From Isohypsibius dastychi (lineage: Eukaryota > Tardigrada > Eutardigrada > Parachela > Isohypsibiidae), in contig JAQIWT010000549.1 in assembly GCA_034696485.1 (NCBI GenBank), positions 1-18,265 of the forward strand: a stretch of 18,265 nucleotides of DNA. Direction: 5' to 3'. Made by a program: the position numbers and the translations under genes. Below are positions 1 to 9,430 of this stretch, piece after piece. How positions within the stretch are numbered: the stretch's first letter is position 1; the number at the start of each line of letters is the position of its first letter. The notes below the pieces were generated by a model that saw nothing but the letters and a program-made list of their open reading frames with translations, did not search any database and was not told where the DNA came from.

Positions 1-55
1 TCGTACTTTTTCCAAGGATACTTTAGGGTGTCGATTTGCGGTACGGATGTAAAGT

Positions 56-88
56 CCCCCCCCTTGGGGGGGGGGGGGGGGGGGGGGG
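56..88. repeat. C8-TT-G23 homopolymer tract
   Basis: Eight C, then TT, then 23 G in a row. The C run can pair with part of the G run, and the G run alone could form a quadruplex. Long poly-G/poly-C tracts are a known class in Caenorhabditis genomes. The exact length is the least reliable part of any read-based sequence, so coding frames across it should not be trusted. Confidence 0.95.
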
Positions 89-125
89 ACAAAAAACTGT
101 CCCATATCCGCTTTGTCAACCACGT

Positions 126-531
126 TCAATCCCTGAAAAAAACCTGTCCGGTGGAAGACATCGCCGGGATATGGGGACGCCAGTCCAGAAACGCAACAGT
201 CACATCCCGAATCTTTCCATTGGCAATCAACAGGTCATACACCGGTTTCTCTTTGCTATCAGAAAGGTCAAAGATTTTGAAGTACTCCAATGTCGCAACC
301 AACAGCTCCGTCTGTGAGTCCGGCATCCACATTGCTTCGACAATCGCCGAAATGGCCCAGCTTGTTCCCGAGCTTTCATTCGGTCCAACTAAAACCGCAA
401 TCAGCTCGTGTATTCCGCTGTATTCCGCTTCAGAGGTTCAAGAGGACAACAGCGCATTCTTTGAGTCCAACTATGCCCAACAGACCATCTCGTGCTGAAG
501 TGACAATGATGGAGCAAATCGCGAAGGAACA
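126..531 (-). pseudogene. Decayed coding remnant, family not recognised
   Basis: On the minus strand a frame stays open from 437 to 126 (about 103 codons). It has coding-like composition: GPNESSGTSWAIS, then TELLVATLEYFKIFDL, then PVYDLLIANGKIRD and FLDWRPHIP. Just upstream, a second frame (531-430) ends in GIVGLKECAVVLLNL and stops at 432-430. The two join naturally if one base was gained or lost near 430-440, so I read this as one coding region with a frameshift. After the stop at 126 the text again continues in another frame towards the poly-G tract. GPNESSGTS resembles a Walker A loop without its lysine, and the VLVGP context faintly recalls the cytoplasmic domain of SLC4 anion exchangers; helical HEAT-like repeats are equally possible. 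None of these is strong enough to name the product. Confidence 0.35.
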
Positions 532-654
532 TCACATGTTCCGCAATGCTGGTAACATTAGCTTGGGTGGAGCAGTGGAATTCGAATGTGGGCGGTCGCA
601 AACTTGTTTGAGACGATGAGATAGCTGGTAGATGGTTAATTTGGACTTTTCCGC

Positions 655-697
655 GGCCATTGCGAGGCCATTTCAAATGGCCATTGCGGCCATTTGG
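655..697. repeat. GGCCATTGCG direct repeat with palindromic core
   Basis: GGCCATTGCG occurs at 655-664 and again at 679-688. Between and overlapping them, GGCCATTTCAAATGGCC (666-682) is a palindrome with 8-bp arms around one C, and a further GGCCATTT follows at 688-695. It is a compact cluster of GGCCATT words in both orientations. Its function is unknown. Confidence 0.8.
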
Positions 698-763
698 CGG
701 ATCCGTGGGAGAACACGGCGATTACAAAACCTGTTCAGTTAAGTGAGAATGCTGCAGACTTAC

Positions 764-877
764 GAGTTCGATTCGATGCTGTCGAATGTGCTTCTTGAGT
801 AGCAAGAAGTGGATGAAGAAATAGCTCAGACTCAGAGGGTTCGATCACCGCTTTCCCACCTACAAAACTGGATCATC
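764..877 (-). CDS. Possible exon with GTAAGT donor, unidentified
   Basis: A minus-strand frame reads IEPSESELFLHPLLATQ and then EAHSTASNRT, ending at a consensus donor GTAAGT (minus strand, 763-758). It lies upstream of, and in the same orientation as, the remnant at 126-531 and could be an earlier exon of it. The frame is short and no homology is recognised. The rest of 532-1072 shows no other convincing gene. Confidence 0.2.
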
Positions 878-1072
878 CAAACTGTTTTATAGCGAAAAAA
901 AGGCAAAATTTTCAGATTTCAAAAACGAAAAGATCGAAACACAATTCACACCTACCGTGTGGTCCACTATTCTTGACTGTACTATTATCTCTGATTCTGG
1001 TCAACACAATTGAGATTAGATCAACACGGATGCCCATTGTCCGATACAGAACAAATTCTCTACCGAATTCAC

Positions 1073-1164
1073 TACGTGTGCGCCAAAAAGCTCAGCCAGT
1101 CTGCACCCTATCGATTGACTGACTGAACAAGGGCAAAGTGGCTGATCTTTTTGGCGCACACGTA
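1073..1164. repeat. 92-bp inverted repeat (hairpin)
   Basis: Arms 1073-1099 and 1138-1164 are reverse complements at 25 of 27 positions, with the shared core ACGTGTGCGCCAAAAAG. The loop is 38 nt. This could be a foldback or MITE remnant, or a hairpin RNA source. No target-site duplication is obvious. Confidence 0.9.
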
Positions 1165-1214
1165 TACGACTCCTCCAATAAGTTCAAGCCACCTTTGCCC
1201 TATCGATTGACTGA
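1106..1214. repeat. 17-bp direct repeat next to hairpin
   Basis: CCCTATCGATTGACTGA occurs at 1106-1122 (in the hairpin loop) and at 1198-1214 (outside it). In addition AGGGCAAAGTGGC at 1130-1142 is a near reverse complement of the bases just before the second copy (1188-1201). Parts of the hairpin therefore appear to have been copied to the right, once directly and once inverted. Confidence 0.8.
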
Positions 1215-1437
1215 AAACTGAATAAATGAACGTCTACAAGAAAAACAATATGAACCCCATCACGAGGGCAAATACCAAGCGCCAAAAACTTCGCTGTGAA
1301 AGGTTTTGGAGGACATTCCGAACCAACGATTTGCCGGATATGGAATGAGTTGATGAGTGTTATATTAACGTGAGAAAAAAGTTCAATCAATAAATTGAGA
1401 GGGGCTATGAGTAGAGTTTCGACCGGAAACCGTATTC

Positions 1438-1716
1438 ATGGAAATTTCGGGATTTCCCAGAGTCACCCTTGCGTGCACTGCTTTTCGCGACCACTTAATT
1501 TGTCACTTTGGTTTCACGCTGCTGGTGGTCTCCTTAACGATAAAGAGGGTTTCTGTAGCTATTGCTTTGGTAGCCAAAAGAACAACAAACACACTTATAT
1601 GTATGTTGTATCGCAGTTTGCACTTCTCAGCTGTTAAACTTCAGAAAACCACGAAAATCCACCGAAAACTGCCGCTTTTGTTTTTGGCCTTTTCTCCAAC
1701 TCCATTGTTACCGTAA
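1438..1716 (+). CDS. Hydrophobic 92-codon frame, possible membrane-protein exon
   Basis: The frame opens with ATG at 1438 and contains a long hydrophobic stretch, roughly residues 18-48, including HFGFTLLVVSL, then KRVSVAIALVAKR. A splice-acceptor-like GATTTCCCAG (about 1451-1460) lies just before the coding-like part, so the ATG may be intronic. The pattern C...GFTL...S...K.RV is reminiscent of the third transmembrane helix and following loop of class C GPCRs such as GABA-B receptors. This is a weak pattern match, not a demonstrated homology, and no neighbouring TM helices were found. It could also be a chance open frame. Confidence 0.25.
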   Translation: MEISGFPRVTLACTAFRDHLICHFGFTLLVVSLTIKRVSVAIALVAKRTTNTLICMLYRSLHFSAVKLQKTTKIHRKLPLLFLAFSPTPLLP

Positions 1717-1952
1717 GTTTGCACTTGAAACGAATTGCAATTGCTGAAAATAGTCCTTTGAGTATACACTGATATCAGAAACATGGAGATCTGATCATCT
1801 ACGCAATAGCTGTAGTCATAAGAACTTTGCCAAAACAATGGAAGACGTCATAAAGCCACGGAGCTTTTTTACCGTCAACCAGTTTTACAGCTCTCCTTCG
1901 GATAGAATCTGCAGGAGATAAATAACTTTACATTATTGAGTGGAGAAATCAA

Positions 1953-2815
1953 TTGTCCATCGATTGTGCTAAGATCCACAAGTCTTGGAGCAAAAGGGGG
2001 CAAGGTACACCACTCCAAAGTTTACAGTCAAAAGTGGGCCACCCGGTAAAATTTAACGCAGGTCATCTAGTTTAACCAGGAACAAACGTGGTCGTGAAAC
2101 GTCGTTCAGAAACTATAGATGAGTTTTATCTTAAACAATGTTTGGAGATTCTTCATTTCGATCTTTGTCGTCAACAGAGCCGCGACAATATAATGAACCG
2201 AATCAAGATCTGCGCATCCTTCCAGAAATGATAGCTTCGGGAGATTGTCGGCGACAATATCCGCAAAGCCGTCAAATCAACGTCGCAGCATAATTCTAAG
2301 TCGTCACAGCCGTCAGGTCATCATTCTTCAAAATGTCACCGCTCAGACGATTCCACAGCCCAATCAGATTCTCATGAGAATCCGCACACTCCGATATCTT
2401 TTTCATCGCAGAATGGAAAGTACAAGCCAGTCCATCACATGTGATCAGAATAATACAAATCAGGGGGGATAATGAATGAAACGCACGGAAACGCTCTGAA
2501 GATTCTGTCAGCCGATCACATACTCTCTGTGCAAATTCATACACCGGTATCACAGGACCAGCAGCATCTCTTACAGCAACCGGGAATATAATTTTTTCCA
2601 CTTGGGGCAGCAAAGCCGGTGAGAGTTCATTCAAGCATTATGTTATGATTTATCGCATTGTACCAGAGAACAAAGAGTGGAAGGTCATCAACTTTATGCA
2701 TGCCAGACACGCCCGAAACCTCCGACATCGAACGCCCCTCCGACAGGACAACCGAGCAGAAGTCCGAGGGGGAAATCTTGTCAGAGAACACCAACACTGA
2801 TTGAACAGAAATCAC
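1953..2815 (-). pseudogene. Unidentified minus-strand coding remnant downstream of SMAD
   Basis: From 2815 to 2627 the frame reads ...KVDDLPLFVLWYNAINHN and stops. An overlapping frame, 2634-2296, continues with LNELSPALLPQVEKIIFPVA, PVIPVYEFAQRVCDRLTE, RFRAFHSLSPLICII and HENLIGLWNRLSGD. The two join smoothly with a one-base shift at about 2630, making about 170 codons of helical, globular-looking protein. Further down, frames broken by stops (for example RPRLFLVKLDDLR, then TAA, then ILPGGPLLTVNFGVVYLAP) suggest the gene reaches about 1953. I do not recognise the family. The gene runs in the same direction as the SMAD remnant, which ends 69 bases upstream of it; I see no evidence that they are one gene. 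Confidence 0.4.
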
Positions 2816-2883
2816 CCTTCGAACACATTTCGAAAGAATAAGCTTCTTGATACACTTAAAAAAATGCAGCTGACATCACGCTG

Positions 2884-3604
<721 letters not shown>

Positions 3605-3695
3605 GTTAACGGTTCATGATTTTCAAGTGGTGCCGCTGCAAAGATGCAAAACAATCAGTACAGTAGTAAAAGCAGTGTAGTTAACTCCATCTTCT

Positions 3696-4135
3696 TCAAG
3701 ACGGATTGAGGATGCTGATATCCCTCCTTGGCTGCATCCTCAGTTTCCATCTTGCTCTAGGAAGTTGACAATCTGGCGACTCAACAGTATCGGGTCGGTA
3801 ATAAGTTTCATCGCGAAAAAACAGCTCCCTTAAAATCCGCACAGCATTTCCTCATTCACATAGCACTCTTTCTCTGGCAGGAACGACAGTGTCCGGAAGA
3901 CTCCACTTGGGAACAGTTAAATTTGAAAAACCTTCAGCTGAAAACTGAGTCACAATATGGTTAATCAAGAATGATGGATGATCCAATCAAGGCGTGCTCA
4001 CCAATCAAATATATCACCGAGTACTGTTTCTAACTCCGACTTCTTGGATTCCTCCACTCGCTCCCCGTTGAAATATACATCCGACACAGACTCGGCTACT
4101 TGGTTGATCTAATCATAATTTTGACCCGTTCGCAA
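3696..4135 (-). pseudogene. Possible upstream SMAD exons (MH1 remnant)
   Basis: This lies directly upstream of the MH2 block on the same strand. One segment reads VAESVSDVYFNGERVEES, then KKSELETVLGDIFD, recalling the KK..ELE..L start of MH1. After a gap with a TTTTCAG acceptor (about 3925), another reads NLTVPKWSLPDTVVPARER, VLCE, then TGA, then RILRELFFRDETYYRPDTVESP. In MH1 the corresponding order is TIPRSLDG...R..V.YC...EL...F...E...YHY.RVESP. The order and spacing fit loosely, but about 20 residues are missing and the DNA-binding and zinc-site residues cannot be verified. Stops include TGA after VLCE. I infer MH1 mainly from position; it could be an unrelated exon. Confidence 0.3.
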
Positions 4136-4451
4136 GCTGCACAATCACCAAGATTGTTATGACCCGAAAATCAACTGGAAAACTAAGCCAACTCATGAAC
4201 AATCGAACACAACCTCTGTCCCATCATCCGTGTCGCTGATATCCTCTGGTTCGGATTCATCGCTTCTGTCAGTGTGTGTTCTTTTGTTGTTGCTTGCAGC
4301 TCGATGTCCCATGATCTGGTACTCCCGCACAGATCCGCACCTCTTGGTGAAATTTCCAAACAACCAGGTTTAGAAGCCAGTTCCAGAGCTGTGAGAGTAC
4401 TGCTGACCACGCTGTCTAACAGCGAAACCGCAGCGGGGCACTTTCGGTTAG

Positions 4452-4715
4452 GAAAACGGCAGAAGCTCCTGTGTCCACTCTTTCACAGACCCAGGCGTCT
4501 TCTCCGCACAATCAGAAAGTAGCTCTGGGTTTCCAATGCAGCAAAATGATGAACTGGTTAGTACCAGAGCCGATTCCACAAGCAGCAAAGAACATGCTGA
4601 GCAAATAAGAGAGACACACCAACTTATGTCAAAGGTTTGCGTGGGGGAGGTGGGGGGGGGGGGGGATGAAGAGGTCCGAGAAAGTGCTTCGGTGTTCATC
4701 TTGCCTCAAAGTTAA
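4452..4715 (+). CDS. Open frame, strand uncertain
   Basis: Plus strand: 87 codons without a stop, polar and Ser/Glu-rich (FSAQSESSSGFPMQQNDELV, then KEHAEQIRETHQLMSKV, then a Gly run from the G14 tract). The antisense strand is also open over 4699-4448, so coding direction cannot be decided. Upstream, minus-strand 4400-4195 contains a strongly acidic stretch, RSDESEPEDISDTDDGTE. No family is recognised; composition only. Confidence 0.2.
   Translation, partial: ENGRSSCVHSFTDPGVFSAQSESSSGFPMQQNDELVSTRADSTSSKEHAEQIRETHQLMSKVCVGEVGGGGDEEVRESASVFILPQS
4652..4665. repeat. G14 homopolymer tract
   Basis: Fourteen G in a row, preceded by GTGGGGGAGGT. It is one of four long G/C runs in the window and a possible G-quadruplex former. 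Its length is uncertain in read-derived sequence, which affects any frame crossing it. Confidence 0.95.
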
Positions 4716-5435
4716 GTCTGCTCAGAAATATATTTCTTCACCCAAAAAAACCCCTCCACTGCTTTCCGTTCGTGTGCTGCCCGTCTGTAGTGGATTACCA
4801 GCCCTATCTGTTCATCTGGCAACTTGAGTATGCCTTCAAAAAGGCAGTGCCCAGTGTTCGAAGGCGAGTTTCATGACGAGATCTGCAGACGTTCGATTGA
4901 AAGCGAAGGAAACCAAGAAGACTCCAAGTGTTAAATACAGTCATCCGGTATTCACACCAGATCGAAGCGTACGTTCAGATGTCAACCTCTACCAAAAGAA
5001 AATCGAGGCAATTTTTCTGCAAGTTCAAAGTTGATCAAAACTGACTACAATACGAACCACTGACAGACGCTTACCAAACTATCAACGGACATCCAAGAAG
5101 AGATCCTGTTGCTTAACCTACGTCAATTTCGCATGCTTATTTCAGAATATCGAAAATGGCGCACTGATCACTCAGGTCAACTCGCGATGGCTTGGTTTGC
5201 GCGTTTCCGTCCGCATGATGAATAGGGTTATTCGATTTGGAGTCTAAGCGGTGTTGTGGTTTTTCGATTCTGTTCTTTCACTTTTCCATCGCAGTGACAA
5301 ACTAGAGTATGAAGGTCAATCGGCTTTGGTGTTTTGACTTAGGGATGACGCGAAGATGATGCCGATTTTCACTTGCTGTGTCATAAAAGTCACCGGAGTT
5401 GCCGCTCCCATGTCCATGCCGGCTCCACTTCCCCT
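4716..5435. other. No secure gene
   Basis: Two short plus-strand frames overlap near 4831-5037 (one reads KRQCPVFEGEFHDE, the other VKYSHPVFTPDRSVRSDVN). They lie upstream of the ETFDH fragment and might be its 5' exons, but the FAD-binding motif of ETFDH (GxGxxG) was looked for here and not found. I see no RNA gene or repeat. Confidence 0.3.
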
Positions 5436-5439
5436 CTCA

Positions 5440-6376
5440 TATGCGTAACCGATATTTTTTTTGAAATTTTTATATTGAGCTTGAGGATTGTCCTTGTATG
5501 ATCATGTAAGTTAGATTATCCGAATGGTAGATTTTGTTAAGTTTTCAACTGAACAGGCTGAAGAGTTGGGTGTCAAACTTTATTCAGGAACTCCGGCTGC
5601 CCGGGTTCACTTCCGGTTCACTATCCTTGCTGCATTATTTTGGACCCAGTTACTTGCTACAGGTATTGTGCCATGAAGATGGCAGCGTCAAAGGTGTTGC
5701 TACCAACAACCAAACAATTCATAAAGACGGTTCCCGAAAGTAACAATCAATCGCGTTGTTTTGTTCCCTCGAAAATTCAAGTTTTTGGGTTTGAAGAGAC
5801 GAGTTTTCAACGAGTGATGGAACTTGGGTGCTAAACAAAATATCATCGTCGAAGGATGCCATGGATATCTTTCCAAAAATTTAATCAAGAAATTCAACCT
5901 GAGGTCGAATTCTAAGCCACAGTCTCACGGAATAGGGTTGAAGGAATTATGGGAAGTTGATTAATCCGTCCATAAGACTGGACTCGATATGCACATAGTC
6001 GGATGGCCGTTCGTGGTTTTCGAAAGAATCCTGTTAATTTGACGCGTTTACGAAGTAGCATGGACCTGTTATGCACACAGATGGAAGGCCATTTGTAAAT
6101 ACCGTGATTACAGTCGTGGTTTCAACGTTTTTTCAAGCAGATCTAGTTGATTCAGACGAAATAGGTCTGTGGCGGAACCTTCATGTATTGCCTTGATGTA
6201 GAAGATGCGCTATTATTCATAGTTTAATGTGTCATCGGACTTGATTATAGTAATCCTCATTCAAATCTTCATCAAGTGTTCCAGCGCTTCAAACACCAAT
6301 CGATTATGTAGAGATATTTCAGGAATGGAAAACGGATCAGTATGAAGCGCGAACGTTGAATGAAGGCGGTGATCAG
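5440..6376 (+). pseudogene. ETF:ubiquinone oxidoreductase (ETFDH) fragment, disrupted
   Basis: ETFDH is the mitochondrial inner-membrane flavo-iron-sulfur enzyme passing electrons from ETF to ubiquinone. Family blocks appear in order. They are IIRMVDFVKF then TEQAEELGVKLYSG (5515-5604); intron 5605-5662 (58 nt); VLCHEDGSVKGVATN and IHKDG (5663-5743); and SFQRVMELG (to about 5828). After a one-base gain come [34 protein letters not shown] and TGLDMHIVGWPF (5830-6015). Then VIGLDYSNPH and VFQRFKH (6231-6299), NGKRIS and, after a one-base loss at 6339-6340, YEARTLNEGG (6341-6376). In-frame stops: TAG 5512-5514 at a Tyr position, TAA 5962-5964 at a Glu position and TAG 6309-6311. Weak family matches extend up to about 5440. 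Neither the N-terminal FAD fold nor the C-terminal 4Fe-4S cysteine region is visible, so it is truncated as well as mutated. The nematode orthologue is let-721. Confidence 0.92.
5975..6104. repeat. Diverged 48-bp tandem duplication inside ETFDH
   Basis: Segments 5975-6022 and 6057-6104 align without gaps at roughly two thirds of positions. They translate as LDMHIVGWPFV and PVMHTDGRPFVNT. Both resemble the same ETFDH block (HTVGWPL), so the segment seems to have been copied once, 82 bp apart, and then drifted. A coincidental resemblance cannot be excluded by eye. Confidence 0.45.
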
Positions 6377-6649
6377 GTGGAATATGTGAGAATATGATAC
6401 ATCCACATCATTATAGAATTTGGAACAATGTGAGAAGCCAGGAGATGCCCCGTAAAAATTGTTTGAGTGATTTTCAGAAAGATAACTTTCGGTTTGAGTC
6501 GGATTATATGCCGGAATTCTGGAAATTTGTGTTGTGTCTGTCGGAAAGTGTTTCAAAGAAAAAAACATACCGCTCAGTCTAAACAAGCTTAGTCAACAAC
6601 GCTGGGCATGCATGATATTTTTAGTCTGTCCGTTTCATTGGCTTTACAG

Positions 6650-6765
6650 TTCTGACTGGTGAAAGTATACTCAGAAAACGCACAACGCTGTCTGAGCCGT
6701 TTCCCAGCTCACAGACTGAAGAAAAAACAGACCCCGGAAGCCAGAACTCCAAGAAACATTTCTGA
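6650..6765 (+). CDS. Exon-like segment after TTTACAG
   Basis: An acceptor-like GGCTTTACAG ends at 6649. The following frame reads VLTGESILRKRTTLSEPF and then SSQTEEKTDPGSQNSKK to a TGA at 6763. It is hydrophilic and low complexity, with no family recognised. It might be a downstream exon of a gene broken elsewhere. 6377-6640 and 6770-7140 show no convincing gene. Confidence 0.2.
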
Positions 6766-7147
6766 CGCTTTTATCAAACTACATCGACGGCCAGAGAGAA
6801 AATCGTTTTATGAAAAATTATGCTGAAGTGAATGTAGTTTATCGATATTGATGCAGAGCAACCTGCGCCCATCATTTTGTGATGAAGTTTGATTCTGTGG
6901 AGTCTGATACCTTTTCATTATCAATTTATTATGCCTTCCCAGAACACGTGTGTCCTCAGTCAGCGACGTCATATTCTACGAATTACATCATTACACAGAA
7001 GGAGAAGAAGAGAGAGGGTGAAGAGATTCGAAAAATCCATGTCCGTATCCGTATAATCGTCCAAATGAATATGTCTCGCTAAATTACCTGCCGTTAGCAA
7101 TATTCTACGTGGAGCTTTTTTGATATTAGCGTTTTATCTAGACGAAC

Positions 7148-7511
7148 ATGATAGAATTTGAACGCCAAAGTTTGTCAACTCCTCAAAAAATTCTCCGTCA
7201 AGAGGAAGAGTTTGGAAGCGTAGTATCCGTTAGCATATGCACAGGTGAGCTCATAACTGTTAAAGTTGAAGTTTTTGGGAGGTGTTTGAAAAACCATTTT
7301 ATCGAGCTTTTCAGTGTTAGATATGGAGAGATTTGGCCATCTCCGAGAAGGATCAGACACCGAAAGGAGAAACCGTGTTATAATACTTTTACCGATTCAG
7401 TCTGCTTTCGTGCTTCCTGAAGAATCATTATTTGAAGAGTTACGACTGGAAAAAAAAGTTTATTTGGTCTTAAGGACTTTGTGCAATTCAGCTCAGTTTA
7501 ACTGTTTCTGA
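7148..7511 (+). CDS. Two-exon gene for a 97-residue protein, unknown
   Basis: Exon 1 runs 7148-7244 from an ATG. TTTTATCTAG ends eight bases before that ATG, so it may be a trans-splice or intron acceptor. The donor is ACAG|GTGAGC. The intron is 7245-7314 (70 nt), ending GCTTTTCAG. Exon 2 runs 7315-7511. The split codon joins as GTG and the frame stays open through the junction, which is good evidence for the model. The product begins MIEFERQSLSTPQKIL, has a hydrophobic-amphipathic centre (RVIILLPIQSAFVLPEES) and ends with LEKKVYLVLRTLCNSAQF. There is no signal peptide or recognisable domain. The same frame runs on after the TGA with one more stop to 7808, so this may be the start of a longer, truncated gene. 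The next model begins 10 bases downstream on the same strand. Confidence 0.5.
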
Positions 7512-7521
7512 AAATCCCCAG

Positions 7522-8240
7522 ATGAAAGGACTCGTTAACTCGCGAACAAACACCGTTTGGGAACGCAAGAACTGGAAAAGTCCTCAACTCAACTGATTCG
7601 TCCCTGTCTCGGTCCCACTAGCATTTTCAATTCGACTTTGCAAAGCCAATCAAGAAACTGCCGTGCCAGTCCCTATTCCAGCCCCGAGAGCGATGCCCAT
7701 TCGAATTCACCAAGCCAATCTGAGGATCGCATCTATGGAAGTTGCAGCGACACAAACATATTCAAAAATACCGTCTGTCATCGTAAGAGTTCCAGTTTAG
7801 TTCAATAATAGTCAATTGACCTTATTCAGATTCATTACTCTTTCCATGATTTCCGAGAAAAAAGGTTCAAAGGTCGCGGGATTCGCACAAAGACTGCTCG
7901 AGTTGTGTTCACAGAACGCCTTGAGTAATCAAAAAACAGCCTTCTGCGAAGAGAACTAGACAGTCCAGATGACCTGACCGTCAGTTACTCACGATTAAAA
8001 CATCTTTTGAATGAGGTCATTGTGAATTTATTTTTCTGATTGCAGCAGCGTGTTCCACCGCCTCTCGCCCATCACGCCACAAAGCGATGCTCAACAGCAG
8101 CATTCCCCGACATTTGCAAAGCGGTTTCTGTCCTGGTGTTCCATCTGATAACAGACACCAACACGGAGGTGGACGAACTACACGTCTACGAAGCAGTAGG
8201 GGGACAAGGAAGTTTTACGGGGAACTGGATCCAGGAATGA
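7522..8240 (+). pseudogene. Three-exon coding model with two in-frame stops, unknown
   Basis: Exon B runs 7522-7782 and its ATG directly follows a CCCCAG acceptor-like site. Intron 1 is 7783-7829 (47 nt, GTAAGA...TTATTCAG). Exon C runs 7830-7979. Intron 2 is 7980-8045 (66 nt, GTCAGT...GATTGCAG). Exon D runs 8046-8240, ending TGA. Both junctions keep the same frame. The product is Pro/basic rich early (VPVPIPAPRAMPIRIHQ), then basic (RFKGRGIRTKTARVVFTERLE), then KNSLLRRELDSPDDLT, and ends with VSVLVFHLITDTNTEVDELH and VYEAVGG. In-frame stops are TGA 7594-7596 and TAA 7926-7928. The family is not recognised; basic exon C suggests a nucleic-acid-binding or nuclear protein, which is inference only. 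An alternative Ser-rich frame (7557-7808) overlaps exon B but does not splice in phase into exon C. Confidence 0.42.
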
Positions 8241-8665
8241 CACTCGTCAGACGCTGAAAGACACGAAAAACTCAAGGTCATCATGCAAAAGCTTGAACCA
8301 TTCTACCGGAGCATAGACTCGATGGAAATATTAGGTTGATCAGGAATTTTTTTGAGTTTTTCTGGCTGCCGTAAAGTTTAAATAACCAACATTTTATCTT
8401 GTGCTTATATTTTGGCATTGTTCTCCAGCAGTTGTTTTGTTACTGAGAACTGTGAAGACGAGTACAAAGGGAACGCCGGGAAAAAATGAATCATGAATCG
8501 TAATGAACACAGATTGACTCACAATTCAGTCCCACGATGCGATAAACAAATACGGGATGGAGGTTCACCTGCCGCATTCAGAATGACGATCGAAATGAGA
8601 ACATCAGCCGTAATGCTGATAACATAAATCAACATAGCATGTATACATAAACAGAGCTCTTACAG

Positions 8666-8713
8666 GCACAGCTTGTTGGCCATGAGCTTACACTCGAGGA
8701 TGGATTCTCGTTT
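8666..8713 (+). CDS. 48-nt exon-like segment with both splice sites
   Basis: CTCTTACAG precedes and GTAAGA follows a 48-base segment reading AQLVGHELTLEDGFSF. The same frame remains coding-like beyond the donor (VRNLERSTHLAPLWP, then TAA, then DGTLAFEAKGFEAS). It may therefore be a larger disrupted exon. Nothing else in 8241-9150 is convincing; 8440-8520 has two overlapping short frames after a CTCCAG acceptor-like site. Confidence 0.25.
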
Positions 8714-9000
8714 GTAAGAAATCTGGAAAGATCGACACATTTGGCACCATTGTGGCCATAAGACGGTACGTTAGCTTTTGAAGCCAAAGGTTTCGAAGCG
8801 TCTTGAAAATTCACGTCGGAGTTTCGGCAATGAACCTGATGGACTTAAGTGAGCCAACGCAACGAGGTTGGGCTGGACCGGAGAAGAAGGACGAAATACG
8901 CTCACAGCACATAACCATGGCAGATTGAAAATCATCACTTAAGAACGATTTCTAGAGAAACCAAGTCAGAAATGCTGTAGCTCTATTTATGATCACCTCT

Positions 9001-9014
9001 ACAGGGTACCCTGT
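9001..9014. repeat. 14-bp perfect palindrome
   Basis: ACAGGGTACCCTGT equals its own reverse complement. A dimeric transcription-factor site is possible, but one such palindrome in 18 kb is weak evidence of function. Confidence 0.9.
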
Positions 9015-9183
9015 GCAGTCAAACTGGAAAATTCAGATTTTGTCTTCAATACACAAGTATTCTGCTTCCAGTAAACGTGTAAGGGCCATGCATAAACACC
9101 CGGATTACTCAAGTTCAGTGCATACTTGAGATTTCCCAGTTACTCAAACACATGCACTGTCCAACAATAGTCATACCGAGACA

Positions 9184-9414
9184 GTGCTTGAGCATAGATC
9201 GATTCAGGAACTTGGGGACCCCACATCGAGAGTATCCCGTTGCATCTGGTGTTGGCGGTTTGGCGTGCTGCTTTTCCCTATTAATCTCGAGTTACTTGAT
9301 AGCGGTAATGTGGCAATCAAAGTGGATGCACTTGAATCAAGTAACCATGTTGAATCCGAACGTCTTCGGGACTTGATCTCAGCTCATTCAAGTTGTCGTT
9401 TGGTCAACGTGTAG
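9184..9414 (+). CDS. Short coding-like frame, unknown
   Basis: A plus-strand frame whose second half looks protein-like: RFGVLLFPINLELLDSG, NVAIKVDALESSNHVESERL and RDLISAHSSCRLVNV, ending TAG. A TTTCCCAG acceptor-like site ends near 9139. An overlapping frame from 9152 is also open. No family recognised; the frame choice is uncertain. Confidence 0.22.
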   Translation: MLEHRSIQELGDPTSRVSRCIWCWRFGVLLFPINLELLDSGNVAIKVDALESSNHVESERLRDLISAHSSCRLVNV

Positions 9415-9430
9415 ATGCCGAAATCTTTTT

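Noticed and set aside
790-860. tRNA-like words (AGCTCAG and GGGTTCGATC)
   Set aside because: Spacing is far too short for a tRNA and no acceptor stem or anticodon arm can be drawn.
6272-6586. 104-codon minus-strand frame
   Set aside because: It is antisense to the ETFDH fragment, whose identity is secure.
7557-7808. Ser-rich plus-strand frame
   Set aside because: It does not continue through the well-formed intron at 7783-7829, whereas the overlapping frame does.
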